Assembly (NCBI RefSeq): GCF_019226825.1
Contig: NZ_CP076642.1
Coordinates: 1-64,000, forward strand
Source of the DNA: Vibrio ostreae
GTDB taxonomy: Bacteria; Pseudomonadota; Gammaproteobacteria; Enterobacterales; Vibrionaceae
DNA: 64,000 nt
Reading direction: 5' to 3'
The position numbers and the translations under genes are program-made. Of the stretch, positions 18,177-27,156 are shown piece by piece. The notes beneath the pieces are model-generated. The model worked only from the letters and a program-made list of their open reading frames with translations, was not told where the DNA came from and did not search any database. How positions within the stretch are numbered: position 1 is the stretch's first letter; each line of letters starts with the position of its first letter.

Positions 18177-19102
18177 TCATTGCGTTTCACGCCGATTACA
18201 GGCAGAGACATTGCTTTAAAGCGGCGGGCTAAAAAGTTTAACGCTTCTGGGTCTGCTGCCAATACCTCAACTAAATGCCAGATGTTCCATGAGCTTGCAA
18301 AACTCCAGTGGGTATTCTCGATCAAGCAGTCGGGCAGGCGATAATGAAATGTAGGTCTTGGATTAATTTTGGTGTCTTTGACCGTCTGCTTGACTTTGTC
18401 TTGGTCAATGGACGCAAACAGCGGCAGCATATCCAAAGCGCGGTTGCGACTTGGATTATGTTCCAGGTAATCATCCATCAGCTCATCGATAGTCTGGTAC
18501 TGTTTGGTGAGCAGTACTTCAACGTAATCTTCAGTATACAACTGGATATACGGGCTGATTTTGCGGGATACGTTAACGTCATGCGCTTTGTCGAGGCACC
18601 ACTGTAATAGTCCGAACGATTTCAGATAGGCATGCAGGGTGTGAACATCTAATGATGGGGTTTCCGGATTAATGTGAACACCAAAAGCGGCGATGACAGA
18701 ATCATCTGTACCTTTTGCCCCGGCATTTCTCAGGGCTGGTATCAGTTTATCTAAATGATCCAGTTTATCGAGAGGGAATGGAGGAGTAACTATTTCTATA
18801 GGTACCACTGATAGAGCAATTTTGTGTAAAAAATCGACCCACTCGTGTCCGTGATCCTTAAGCTTGGCTTCCAGCGCGGTGTTCTTGAGGAACTCCCAGT
18901 CTAACTCAACTTTAAACTTGCCATATTCTGGGGTCTGCAAGTCATACTCAACCGCGGACTTCTTCTCTAGCTCACCGCCGAAAGTATCCTGCATAATTTG
19001 TGTCACTGCGCTGATTGTCAGCCCGGTAAACTCGATTTCGAACCCAACACGGCGGGTAGCGCCATCGTCGGTCGTTGTTAAAGGCGGAGTTTTAAAAGCC
19101 AT
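18128..19102 (-). CDS. Amidoligase-family enzyme (Amidoligase_2, COOH-NH2 ligase)
   Basis: A protein of about 324 residues with the glutamine-synthetase-like amidoligase fold. It opens with RRVGFEIEFTGLTI (the metal-binding FEIEF motif, residues 18-22), then YDLQTPEYGKFKVELDWEF, EIVTPPFPLDKLDHLDKLI and AFGVHINPETP (a conserved His). Members are predicted to form amide or peptide bonds with ATP and to make or modify peptides, but almost none has a known substrate. The ATG at 19102 is five bases from a GGAGG; the next one upstream (19105) is too close. It overlaps the amidotransferase gene (49 bases from its ATG), making a tight two-gene unit. The unit is divergent from the binding protein at 19352. 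Confidence 0.83.
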   Translation of the reverse strand: MAFKTPPLTTTDDGATRRVGFEIEFTGLTISAVTQIMQDTFGGELEKKSAVEYDLQTPEYGKFKVELDWEFLKNTALEAKLKDHGHEWVDFLHKIALSVVPIEIVTPPFPLDKLDHLDKLIPALRNAGAKGTDDSVIAAFGVHINPETPSLDVHTLHAYLKSFGLLQWCLDKAHDVNVSRKISPYIQLYTEDYVEVLLTKQYQTIDELMDDYLEHNPSRNRALDMLPLFASIDQDKVKQTVKDTKINPRPTFHYRLPDCLIENTHWSFASSWNIWHLVEVLAADPEALNFLARRFKAMSLPVIGVKRNDWIKEVKQWIKSRELE

Positions 19103-19250
19103 CATTGCCTCCACTCGTTGATTGGGGAATAGACTTTGACCGTTATACGAAAGATTACTCTAAAACCATGACAAAAAATGTGAAACTTTACAAGGCGGTA
19201 TGTATCGAGATTGCGTATAGCGCAATCATACATTGGTGTAGCGATTAACT

Positions 19251-19280
19251 GATAATGATTTTCATTGCGGCCATTTATAA
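19251..19280 (+). promoter_or_regulatory. Fur box overlapping a promoter
   Basis: GATAATGATTTTCATTGCG (19251-19269) resembles the 19-bp Fur consensus, with an intact left half (GATAATGAT) and a mostly conserved right half (TCATT). A TATAAT -10 element lies at 19275-19280, so the Fur box covers the -35 region. That is a standard way to repress an iron-uptake gene when iron is plentiful. The downstream gene is a periplasmic binding protein. Confidence 0.65.
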
Positions 19281-19351
19281 TGTGATGCATAATCACTGAC
19301 AATTTTAGTCATATCAATGCTATTCGCTTTAACCTGAAGATGGAATTTTCG

Positions 19352-20437
19352 ATGCTCAGAAAGCTTTTACTTCTTATCTCCCTGACGACCAGTTCTTTTG
19401 CCTTTTCAGCGGTGACGACCGTCACTGATGTTCTGGGGCGCGAGGTGACATTCGATGCCCCCGCCAAACGGGTTATTGTCGGTTTTTATCCTGAAGATTA
19501 TATGGCTATCGGTACGGAAGCGGCATACGACAATGTCGTCGGTATGTCTAAATATATCTGGCAGGCCAGGGCGATGAACTGGGAGATGTACGTTAAGCAC
19601 CGTCCATCATTAGACGACATTCCGGAGATTGGCCGGGTGGACACCAACGCGTTTTCTCTCGAAAAGGTGCTTGGGTTGCAGCCTGATCTGATCATGCTGG
19701 CCGATTGGCAATATAAAGCGTTGTCGTCAGAAATGGAACGCTTAGAACAAATCGGTATACCAGTGGTCGTGGTCGATTACAATGCGCAGACGGTTGAGCG
19801 GCATGTGAAAAGTACCCGTTTGATTGGCGAGATTACCGGTCAGCAGGCGCGTGCTGAAAAGATTGCCACTGAATATCAGGATAATGTGGCGATGATTTCA
19901 CAGCGATTGGAGAAAGCCGGCCTTGCGAAGCCGACGATCTACACGGAATTTGGCGCCAATGGCGTGGCTGATATTGGTTACACCTTTGGTAAGAATATGT
20001 GGGGGGCGATCAGCACCACGGCTGGTGGTGAGAACATCTCTAAGCCGTTTGTCGAATGGTGGGGTAAACTCAACCCGGAACAGATCATTGCCAGCAACCC
20101 GGATGTGATTGTGATTACCGGTTATGAAACCAGCAGTGCTGACAACGGGATGAAGATAGGGCAGGGTGTGCAAGAGCAGGTCTCGCAGCGGGCTTTAGCA
20201 GGGTTTAAACAGCGTTTGGGCTGGTCGTCACTGAATGCGGTGAAAAATAATCGCATGTACGCTGCGTATCACGGCGCATGCCGAACGATTATGGATGGCG
20301 CAATGATTCAGTTTTACGCCAAAGCTCTGTATCCGGAGTTGTTTGCAGATTTGAACCCGGAGCAGGCTTACCTGCAATTCTATGAAAAGTATCTGCCGGT
20401 TGTTCCGCAAGGGACGTTTATGACTAAACTTCCTTAA
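19352..20437 (+). CDS. Periplasmic metal-complex binding protein of an ABC importer
   Basis: A protein of about 361 residues with a signal peptide (MLRKLLLLISLTTSSFAFSA) and a BtuF/FhuD-type binding fold: TVTDVLGREVTFDAPAKRVI near the mature start, FSLEKVLGLQPDLIML, IGIPVVVVDY and LNPEQIIASNPDVIVITGYE. It probably captures an iron complex (siderophore or haem-like). The Fur box just upstream supports an iron role. The ATG at 19352 gives a cleaner signal peptide than the in-frame ATG at 19340. No permease or ATPase gene is adjacent, so it must share a transporter encoded elsewhere. Confidence 0.8.
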   Translation: MLRKLLLLISLTTSSFAFSAVTTVTDVLGREVTFDAPAKRVIVGFYPEDYMAIGTEAAYDNVVGMSKYIWQARAMNWEMYVKHRPSLDDIPEIGRVDTNAFSLEKVLGLQPDLIMLADWQYKALSSEMERLEQIGIPVVVVDYNAQTVERHVKSTRLIGEITGQQARAEKIATEYQDNVAMISQRLEKAGLAKPTIYTEFGANGVADIGYTFGKNMWGAISTTAGGENISKPFVEWWGKLNPEQIIASNPDVIVITGYETSSADNGMKIGQGVQEQVSQRALAGFKQRLGWSSLNAVKNNRMYAAYHGACRTIMDGAMIQFYAKALYPELFADLNPEQAYLQFYEKYLPVVPQGTFMTKLP

Positions 20438-20593
20438 GTTAAGTGGTCGTAGATTAAATGGATAATGATCCTGCTCGTACGCTGCGGGCAGGAGGCGGAT
20501 AGCGTGACGCCACGGTATGCGGTCTCTGCTGGAAGGCAACAATATTCCTATCAACCATAGCGCTGGCGTTTTACGATGTCTACTGGTGTGTAC

Positions 20594-20623
20594 AAAAACG
20601 GCCACGTCTCAATGACGTGGCCG
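20594..20623 (-). terminator. Rho-independent terminator
   Basis: A perfect 10-bp stem (CGGCCACGTC / GACGTGGCCG) with a 5-base loop, followed on the minus strand by TTTTT. It lies 16 bases past the stop of the lipoprotein gene at 20639. Confidence 0.85.
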
Positions 20624-20638
20624 CTGCGCAAAATAGGT

Positions 20639-21067
20639 TTAACCTGCTTGCACTGGAGTTGCTTCGCTGTTGTTAACGTAGAAGCTGAGCTCGTCGATAG
20701 AGTTGGCCTGATAAGATTGTAAATCTTTGGCCGCAATATGCTGACCGGTCTTATCCGACACGATTTTGGCAATCGCATCCATCCGTTGCGACTCGTCAAG
20801 CTGTTTCAGCATGTTGAGCTCATCTTCGTCCAGATCAATCGAGGCTGAATTTGGCAGATAAATGGTGCCGTAATAGAAGTCAACGCCAAACGCGATTAGC
20901 CCGGGAACAATGAACAGGATTAAGCCCGCAGCGTCGAGAATCGCGATCGCCGGGTCGATTTTACCGCCGCGCTGTCCTTCCCGCTCCGGGTGCAGCAATA
21001 CCCCGCATCCACTTAGCTGAGTAACTAAAATAGCAATAAAAGCAGACATTAACGTTTTATTTTTCAT
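20639..21067 (-). CDS. Predicted lipoprotein of unknown function
   Basis: A 142-residue protein with a lipoprotein signal (VTQLSGCGVL; the lipobox Cys is residue 21) and a second hydrophobic stretch (ILDAAGLILFIVPGLIAFGVDF, split around residues 44-65) that may cross or lie on the membrane. The rest is acidic and helical (LDEDELNMLKQLDESQR). The helix opening YLPNSASIDLDEDE resembles the YceK/YidQ-like small lipoproteins only loosely, so I do not assign a family. The ribosome site is strong (AAGGAG). It is monocistronic, with its own terminator. Confidence 0.72.
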   Translation of the reverse strand: MKNKTLMSAFIAILVTQLSGCGVLLHPEREGQRGGKIDPAIAILDAAGLILFIVPGLIAFGVDFYYGTIYLPNSASIDLDEDELNMLKQLDESQRMDAIAKIVSDKTGQHIAAKDLQSYQANSIDELSFYVNNSEATPVQAG

Positions 21068-21199
21068 TGGCTCTCCTTAAGTTTTGCGCTCAAGTCATCA
21101 TCTCAAAGGTTGTTTCAATCATAGGTCAGATTAATCAAGTTTTATCAGCAAACCATCAGCTTTACGTATGTTTTTGATGGATTGGCTCATTGTTCAGGC

Positions 21200-23062
21200 T
21201 CAATAATAATAGTAAGCACTGAGGCGCGAGCTTACTTCTTCCTGATGCCATTGCTGATAATTCAGGCTGGCCCTGAAAGCGAAATTAGGCCGTACGCTCC
21301 AGTTCCAGGTCGCATTTACGGAGAAATGGTCATCGACCTCATCGCCTGCCAAAGCAATCCAGGCTGCATTCAAACCCAGTCTCTGGCGGTTATTGATCGA
21401 GTAGAATAGCCCTGACTGCAGACCGGCCCCGGCGATAACATCATAACCGGTTAATCTGCCCTGACTGAGTTCGCCTTTCAGCAGGGTATAGAAATGTAAT
21501 CCATCAGCCTGTCCCCAGGCTTTGCCTGCTCCGCCTTCGACAAACCAGCGGCTGTCGGTATTGGCATCGGGTCGGTCGAAGCCGATTTTTAATCCCCATG
21601 CCAGGCTGTCAAATACTCGGTTGCTGGGCGCCAAGGCCAGTACGTCGATGATATTGAGATGATCGAGCCGGCTGGTGCCGCTGTCGTCGAGACTCAGTTT
21701 AGTGTCGAGGAAGTTAATTTGCGCGCCGGGAATAAAGCCATCCAGCGCATCGTACATGTCGTGGTAAGCCGGACGCCACTCGACAGATGTTGAGTGGGTT
21801 TGCTGCTGATACAGATTACGCGCGACGCCGACACGAGCTGACCCGTGTCCCTGTTCCGGTGACGTTTCCGGCCGCACCACCGAGGGAAAAGGGGATTCTC
21901 GGTTGATCTGACTGCGCTTGATCAAGATTTGGGTCAGTTGTTTGGCGGTTATATCGCGTTCAAGGCCGTCATCGTAAAGTTCAAAATTAAGCCATTCATA
22001 TGCGAATTCGAGAATTGCCGCCCGCTCTGACTCAGTAAACTCGGCTTTGGAAGGGTAAATACCTTGCTCTTTCAGGCGCCGCGTGGCGAGGTAAATACGC
22101 TCGCTGACCAGATCCGATTCATGATTCAGCCGGGTACCAAACGCAGCCCGATAGTGCGGAGGCTGAGTTAATCCGGCTTCAACCAGAACTTTCACCGTAT
22201 CGGAAGGAATGGCGGTGACCGGAAACTGACTGACTAAATCGAGATTCTGATTGGCCAGTTGCAGCAGAGCCAATAATTGATAAGAGCAGTTTTCGTCCAG
22301 GAAGTAGTAGTCGAACTCGGCTTGTTCCATTTCCCACAGATGAAGCAAAATTCTATCCACTTCTTCAGCGGTGAAATTGAGCGGGTATTCCCAGATATCC
22401 CGCGACTCGATATCGTTATATTCACGCACTTTTTTGTAGTACGGCATGACGGTAAAGCGGCTTGGATATGCGCCAACCAATCCTTTGAGTGCATAAAGGG
22501 CCGGATTATCTGCGCTGTCCGGTTCTGCGGCAAAGTTGATCGCATAAGCGACCAGTGCATTGTTCTGGTTCTGATTCTTGGCATCGACCCGTAGCAGGGT
22601 ATGGCCAAACATGGACGAAGGATTATTCATAAAGGCAGTTGGAAACACCAGGGTCAGTTTTTCCGGATCCATCGCCTGCTGCCACTTTTTTTAATTCAGG
22701 GCAATTTAACTCAGGCGGTGCCTTGCCTTGTTGTTGTTCCAGCCATTGATAACGGGCCGGAAACGTGCAGCGCGCCTGATGGCGGCTTTGCGCTGGGCCC
22801 TGATACAGCGCCTGAATCGTTGCTTGAAGCTCCTGCGCAGGTTGATGTTTGCCCTGCGATGCTAAAAAAAGCTATCCGAATCAATGGTGCTGACGTAACC
22901 GCCGCTCAGCGCGGGCAGGTAATGGCCCAATTTGAGCCAATAGTTATCCTGGCTTAAGGCTATGACGTTCAGTTCAGGTAACGGTCCGGGCTCTACGGAG
23001 GCAAAGCTCAGGGACGAATGTAATCCGCCCAGTAATATGAAAATACAACGCTTCCACTGCAT
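21200..23062 (-). CDS. DUF4105 (Lnb N-terminal periplasmic domain) outer-membrane protein (frameshifted as sequenced)
   Basis: A protein of about 620 residues with a signal peptide (CIFILLGGLHSSLSFASV), a DUF4105 domain (LTLVFPTAFMNNPSSMFGHTLLRVD, then YYFLDENCSYQLL with a conserved Cys) and a long C-terminal beta-rich region ending in RLSAYYYY, an aromatic end that suggests an outer-membrane barrel. Two homopolymer changes break the frame: a T run near 22868 is one short and an A run near 22690 is one long. Correcting both leaves the 1863-base length unchanged and restores DSFFLASQGK and PELKKWQQAMDPEK. The DUF3015 gene lies just upstream, with a terminator between them. Function is unknown; family members are thought to be envelope hydrolases. 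Confidence 0.8.
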
Positions 23063-23075
23063 AACGACTCTTGAA

Positions 23076-23108
23076 ATAAAAAGGTGCCTCGTTGTTGCAA
23101 CGAGGCAC
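23076..23108 (-). terminator. Terminator/attenuator between DUF3015 and DUF4105 genes
   Basis: A perfect 11-bp stem (GTGCCTCGTTG / CAACGAGGCAC) with a 3-base loop, followed on the minus strand by CTTTTTATTT. It sits 25 bases after the DUF3015 stop and about 14 bases before the DUF4105 start. It probably reduces rather than blocks expression of the second gene. Confidence 0.85.
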
Positions 23109-23132
23109 AGAAGGGTAAGACGAAAGAAGCGG

Positions 23133-23618
23133 TTACATTGCGTAGCCAGACAGCTTAGAATCGTTCGACATCAATGTGTTGAGGTTATTCAGTACCTCAT
23201 TAGAGGTGACGTTTTCAGAACGATAAACCACGGCAAAATTTTGTTTCGCCATGGTGTTGAAGGTTGCTTTATCTTCATTCGGGATGCCCCAGACTTCAGA
23301 CAAGGTTGCCAGTGTTTCACCCTGACCTTTGGCCATATCACGTGCCAGATTGTCCATGTTACCGTCAATAAACATCGCCAGCTTCTGACGTGAATCAATC
23401 GTGCCGGTACCATCACAGCCCAGAGTTCCGAATGTGATACCAAAGGTTTGGTTGCCTGATGTACCGTTGGTTGTCGCGCCGAGCACTTTGACCACTTTTC
23501 CGGATTTACCGTCAAAAATCATGGTACCCAAACCACAGCCAATATCATCATCAGCCATAACCGCCTGAGCAAACGGCAAGGTAGAGAGTAACGTAGCCAC
23601 TGCGAATAACTTTTTCAT
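23133..23618 (-). CDS. DUF3015 family periplasmic protein
   Basis: A 161-residue exported protein: signal peptide (MKKLFAVATLLSTLPFAQA), then the DUF3015 core DIGCGLGTMIFDGKSGK with paired cysteines (the second in GTLGCDGTGTI), FIDGNMDNLARDMAKGQGET and a helical C-terminus. The function of the family is not known; it commonly precedes a DUF4105 gene, as it does here. The ribosome site is AAGGGA. The pair is divergent from the symporter gene across about 400 bases. Confidence 0.88.
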   Translation of the reverse strand: MKKLFAVATLLSTLPFAQAVMADDDIGCGLGTMIFDGKSGKVVKVLGATTNGTSGNQTFGITFGTLGCDGTGTIDSRQKLAMFIDGNMDNLARDMAKGQGETLATLSEVWGIPNEDKATFNTMAKQNFAVVYRSENVTSNEVLNNLNTLMSNDSKLSGYAM

Positions 23619-24015
23619 ATTAATAATCCCTTAGTTCGGTCAAAAAGTGGTGGTCATAAAACGTATTACCACTAAATGAAGATAGGAAAAAGTCGGTGAT
23701 ATTCCAATGTCATGTTGGCGAAATGGGATTAAAATCAAAGCGATTTGGCAAATATTGCCCTGAATATGTCGCGAATAGTGTGAGCTGTTTTTTAAACGGC
23801 GTACGGTTAAATAGAAATAAAACGCACAAGATCAATGAAAATTTATATGGGGAAAGTTGCATTTGACCCAGCTCTGAGTCAGTTTTGTTGGATAATTATT
23901 CCTTGTCAGGGAGTGAAAATAGTCATTTATCACAGTTTACGTCAGGCGACTTTTATTGTGTAATTACGCCTTTGCTTTTTTTAGTCGTTTACACTATCAA
24001 CACACAAGGAAAGAA
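23619..24015. other. Divergent intergenic region
   Basis: Nearly 400 AT-rich bases lie between the DUF3015 gene and the symporter gene. I see no gene and no strong hairpin. It should carry the promoters for both directions, and its length leaves room for regulator sites I cannot identify. Confidence 0.4.
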
Positions 24016-25263
24016 ATGGACAATCAAGTACAGTCATCCCGTCAGGGTTTTTGGTCAGGCATGGCGCTGTGGAAAAAAATCCTGATTGGTATGGTGGCCG
24101 GTATTATCGTTGGTGCGCTGATGGGCCCGAGTGCTGCATTGCTTAAGCCAATCGGTACTCTCTTTATTAACGCGATTAAAATGTTGATCGTGCCTTTGGT
24201 GTTCTGTTCTCTGATCGTTGGTATTACATCGATGAAAGACACCCGCAAGATGGGGCGTATTGGCGTCAAAGCCGTGGTGTTGTATTTGGGAACGACCGCC
24301 GTTGCGATTGCCATTGGTCTTGGCCTTTCTGCTCTGCTTGAACCTGGCGCCGGACTGAACATGGTTGCGAAAGATCTTGATGATGCTGGTAAGAGTGCGC
24401 CCCCGCTGGTGCAGACGCTGCTGGCGATGATCCCGCAAAACCCGGTCAATGCTCTGGCGGCGGGTAACATTCTGCAAATCATCGTTTTTGCGGTTGGTCT
24501 TGGTGTTTCCCTGGTGTTGGTGGGTGAAAAAGGTGAACCGGCAGTGAAACTGTTTGAGAGCCTGGCGGAAGCCATGTACAAGCTGACTGAACTGGTGATG
24601 AAACTGGCTCCGTACGGCATCTTTGGTCTGATGGCCTGGGTTGCCGGTACTTATGGTCTGGACGTCCTTCTGCCACTGATCAAAGTGATTGGTGCAGTGT
24701 ACCTGGGTGCGCTGATCCATGTGTTGGTGTTCTATTCCGGCGTGCTGAGCGTGCTGGGTCGACTGAACCCAATCAAATATCTGCGTGCGATTACTAACCC
24801 TGCAGCGGTTGCGTTTACCACATCGAGCAGTTCAGGTACCTTGCCTGCGACAATTAAAGCGACTCGCCAGGACATGGGTGTGTCTGAAGGTGTGTCGAGT
24901 TTTGTTCTGCCGCTGGGGGCAACCATTAACATGGATGGTACGGCACTCTACCAAGGTGTGTGCGCGCTGTTCATCGCGCAGGCATTTGGTATCGATCTGC
25001 AAACCTCAGACTACCTGACCATTATTCTGACCGCGACACTGGCATCGGTTGGTACTGCGGGTGTACCGGGTGCGGGTCTTATCATGTTGTCTCTGGTACT
25101 GAGCACGGTTGGCCTGCCTGTAGAGGGCCTGGCGATTGTGGCCGGTATTGACCGTATTCTGGATATGGCGCGTACTACGATTAACGTTTGTGGTGACATG
25201 ATGGTGGCCGTTCTGGTTGCGAAAAGCGAACGCGAACTGGACGAGAATGTCTATAACAGTTAA
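24016..25263 (+). CDS. Dicarboxylate/amino acid:cation symporter (DAACS family, GltP/DctA-like)
   Basis: A 415-residue inner-membrane symporter with the family's hairpin motifs: the serine-rich TSSSSGTLPATIKA (HP1, about residue 275), NMDGTALYQG (helix 7, about 311), AGVPGAGLIML (HP2) and DRILDMARTTINVCGD (helix 8). It imports glutamate, aspartate or C4-dicarboxylates with Na+ or H+; the exact substrate is not evident. The ATG at 24016 follows AAGGAAAG. An upstream in-frame start at 23956 would add a non-family extension. The gene ends at a clear terminator. Confidence 0.9.
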   Translation: MDNQVQSSRQGFWSGMALWKKILIGMVAGIIVGALMGPSAALLKPIGTLFINAIKMLIVPLVFCSLIVGITSMKDTRKMGRIGVKAVVLYLGTTAVAIAIGLGLSALLEPGAGLNMVAKDLDDAGKSAPPLVQTLLAMIPQNPVNALAAGNILQIIVFAVGLGVSLVLVGEKGEPAVKLFESLAEAMYKLTELVMKLAPYGIFGLMAWVAGTYGLDVLLPLIKVIGAVYLGALIHVLVFYSGVLSVLGRLNPIKYLRAITNPAAVAFTTSSSSGTLPATIKATRQDMGVSEGVSSFVLPLGATINMDGTALYQGVCALFIAQAFGIDLQTSDYLTIILTATLASVGTAGVPGAGLIMLSLVLSTVGLPVEGLAIVAGIDRILDMARTTINVCGDMMVAVLVAKSERELDENVYNS

Positions 25264-25289
25264 TCAGCGCCACGCCTGATCTCTGCAAA

Positions 25290-25316
25290 GCCCCGGCCTG
25301 TGCCGGGGTTTTTATT
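25290..25316 (+). terminator. Rho-independent terminator of the symporter gene
   Basis: CCCCGGC / GCCGGGG stem with a CTGT loop followed by TTTTTATT, 27 bases past the stop codon. Confidence 0.9.
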
Positions 25317-25404
25317 ATGCAATGAAAATAGCCTTTGAAAAGAAAAGAAATTTGATTTGTGCAGTGGTATCGTGGTCAGGCACAAAACCGAAACAGAGGT
25401 GATT

Positions 25405-25878
25405 ATGGCAGTTCGTTTTATGTTGGCGCAGGATGTCCCCGCGGCCGCTCTGATCCATCAGGTGGCTTTTCCGCGTCAGCAATATTCACAGCAATGGCTC
25501 CAGTGCAGTTTTAAAGCCGCGCCACGTACGTTTTGTCTGGTCGCAGAGAAACGAGGGGAAGTGGTCGGTTATATCATCTGGGCGCAGAAAAGCGGCTTTC
25601 GTCCCCAGGTCGTGTTGGAACTGGAACAACTGGCCGTTGAACCCTCTCATCAGGGCCAGGGGATTGGTCGTCAGCTACTCACCGATTCCCTGCCTCTGGT
25701 CAAAGAGCAGTTACGTAATCAGGGTTCCACTCTGAAACATATCCTTATCACTACCCGGGCCGATAACCGGGCTCAGAATCTATATCGCCAGGCGTTGGGA
25801 GCGGAAGTCGAAGCGACCCTGAGCGATCTCTATAGCGCCGACGAAGTGATTATGATTGCCCGCCACATCGATGTGTAG
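25405..25878 (+). CDS. GNAT-family N-acetyltransferase
   Basis: A 157-residue GNAT protein. The acetyl-CoA binding motif A is ELEQLAVEPSHQGQGIGRQLL (residues 73-93, with Q..GxG), followed by ITTRADNRAQNLYRQALGAE, the usual motif B. The probable reaction is acetyl transfer to an amine; RimI-like peptides or small molecules are both possible. The ATG at 25405 has GAGGTG ahead of it; the frame extends upstream without family similarity. It is a separate unit after the symporter terminator. Confidence 0.8.
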   Translation: MAVRFMLAQDVPAAALIHQVAFPRQQYSQQWLQCSFKAAPRTFCLVAEKRGEVVGYIIWAQKSGFRPQVVLELEQLAVEPSHQGQGIGRQLLTDSLPLVKEQLRNQGSTLKHILITTRADNRAQNLYRQALGAEVEATLSDLYSADEVIMIARHIDV

Positions 25879-25948
25879 CGTTTACGTCAGTGTACCTAAA
25901 GCCTGGCTAAGACAGGGTTGACCAAGCCCGTGTCGCTGAACTGCGGCG

Positions 25949-26736
25949 TTACGCTGCCGGTGAGCCAATCGGATGCTGAGCGGTAAGGACTTCGTAGCCA
26001 GTGGCGGTCACCAGTACCGTGTGCTCTGACTGGGCGGAGAGTTGATTATCTGAAGTCGCGACGCTCCAGCCATCTTGCCGGGTATAGACTTTGTCACCGC
26101 CGAGATTGAGGATGGGTTCGATGGTAAATACCATTCCTTCGCGCAGTGTCAGGCCGCGGTTGGGCAGGCCGTAATGTAAAACCTGCGGTGCTTCGTGCAT
26201 TTCGCGGCCAATACCGTGCCCACAGTATTCGCGAACAACGCTGTAACCATGTGATTCAGCAAAACGCTGGATGGTGTAGCCAATGTCGCCCAGCATGGCA
26301 CCGGGCCTGACTTGCCTGATCCCTGCCCACAACGCCTGATGACTCGCACTGACCAATGCTCTGGCGGCCGCATCGGCGTTCGGCATGAGATAATTTTTGC
26401 TGCAATCAACAATGAAACCCTCATGTTCGAGTGTGACATCCAGATTGAGGATGTCTGTCTCGCTCAGGGATCTGTTCGGGGGGCCGGCACGCCGTGGCAA
26501 GCAACCTCATTAACAGAGCTGTTAATCGCATAGGGATAACCATATTGCCCTTTGCTGGCAGGGCGTGCACCTAAAGTCCGGACAATAAAATCCTCAACTC
26601 TATGATTGATTTCCATGGTCGAACGGCCGGGAATGACGAACTCATCAAGCATGTCGAACACTTGTGCCAGCAGTTTGCCTGCTGTACGCATTTGGGCTAT
26701 TTCCTGCGCGTTTTTGATGTGTACCGTTCTGTCCAT
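25949..26736 (-). CDS. map: Type I methionine aminopeptidase (frameshifted as sequenced)
   Basis: This enzyme removes the initiator methionine from new proteins. Metal and catalytic residues are all present: His in EVACHGVPAP, Asp in ILNLDVTLEH, Asp in FIVDCSKNY, His in CGHGIGREMHEAP, Glu in FTIEPIL and Glu in SEHTVLV. A missing C in the CCCCCC run near 26479 splits it; adding one restores 262 residues, the family's normal length. The sequence departs from the housekeeping map usually found beside rpsB (DCSKNYLMPNADAA, LTAQHPIGSPAA), and no translation genes are nearby. It is therefore probably a second copy, of the kind several Vibrio carry. Confidence 0.83.
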
Positions 26737-27024
26737 AGCGGTTTTTCCTTACGCCAGTTTTTGCATCAGATCCAGCGAGCACCTTGCTGTCTATTTTTCG
26801 GGGGAACAGCGTTTGTGCGGCAGATATCGGATGTACAAAAACGCTTCGTTTAGCGGTGCCAGCAGCTTAATGATTAATAGCTTGATTGTATGAGTTGTCG
26901 GAAAGGCGTCAAGATAAAGCGGATGTTATAACAGGCGATTGGGCTTAATTCGAACTGACCAGCCTGATGTCGGGATGAAAAACACTCGTGCGGATCGCAA
27001 TTTGTCATCCGAACGAGCCGGCGC

Positions 27025-27150
27025 TTATCTGAAAAAGCTGACTTGTTGTTTGAGGTGAGTGGCTAACTGGGGCAAGTCCTTAGTGCTTTGTGATGTCTGC
27101 GCTGCTCTGACTTAATTGCATCAGCGATACGGCGTTGTCGGTGAAAGAAA
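27025..27150 (-). pseudogene. C-terminal remnant of a methyl-accepting chemotaxis protein
   Basis: Immediately after the stop of the GNAT gene, on the same strand, about 40 codons read TDNAVSLMQLSQSSADIT and then, after a one-base shift near 27083, DLPQLATHLKQQVSFFR with a stop at 27025-27027. This is the typical end of a chemoreceptor signalling domain. No receptor body is present upstream, so it looks like what is left after a deletion that joined it to the GNAT gene. The 290 bases further left (26737-27024) hold only the map promoter region. Confidence 0.5.
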
Positions 27151-27156
27151 AGATCA

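Noticed and set aside
24042..24720. Long minus-strand frames opposite the symporter
   Set aside because: They mirror a well-supported membrane protein gene and have His/Gln/Arg-rich, low-complexity composition typical of antisense frames.
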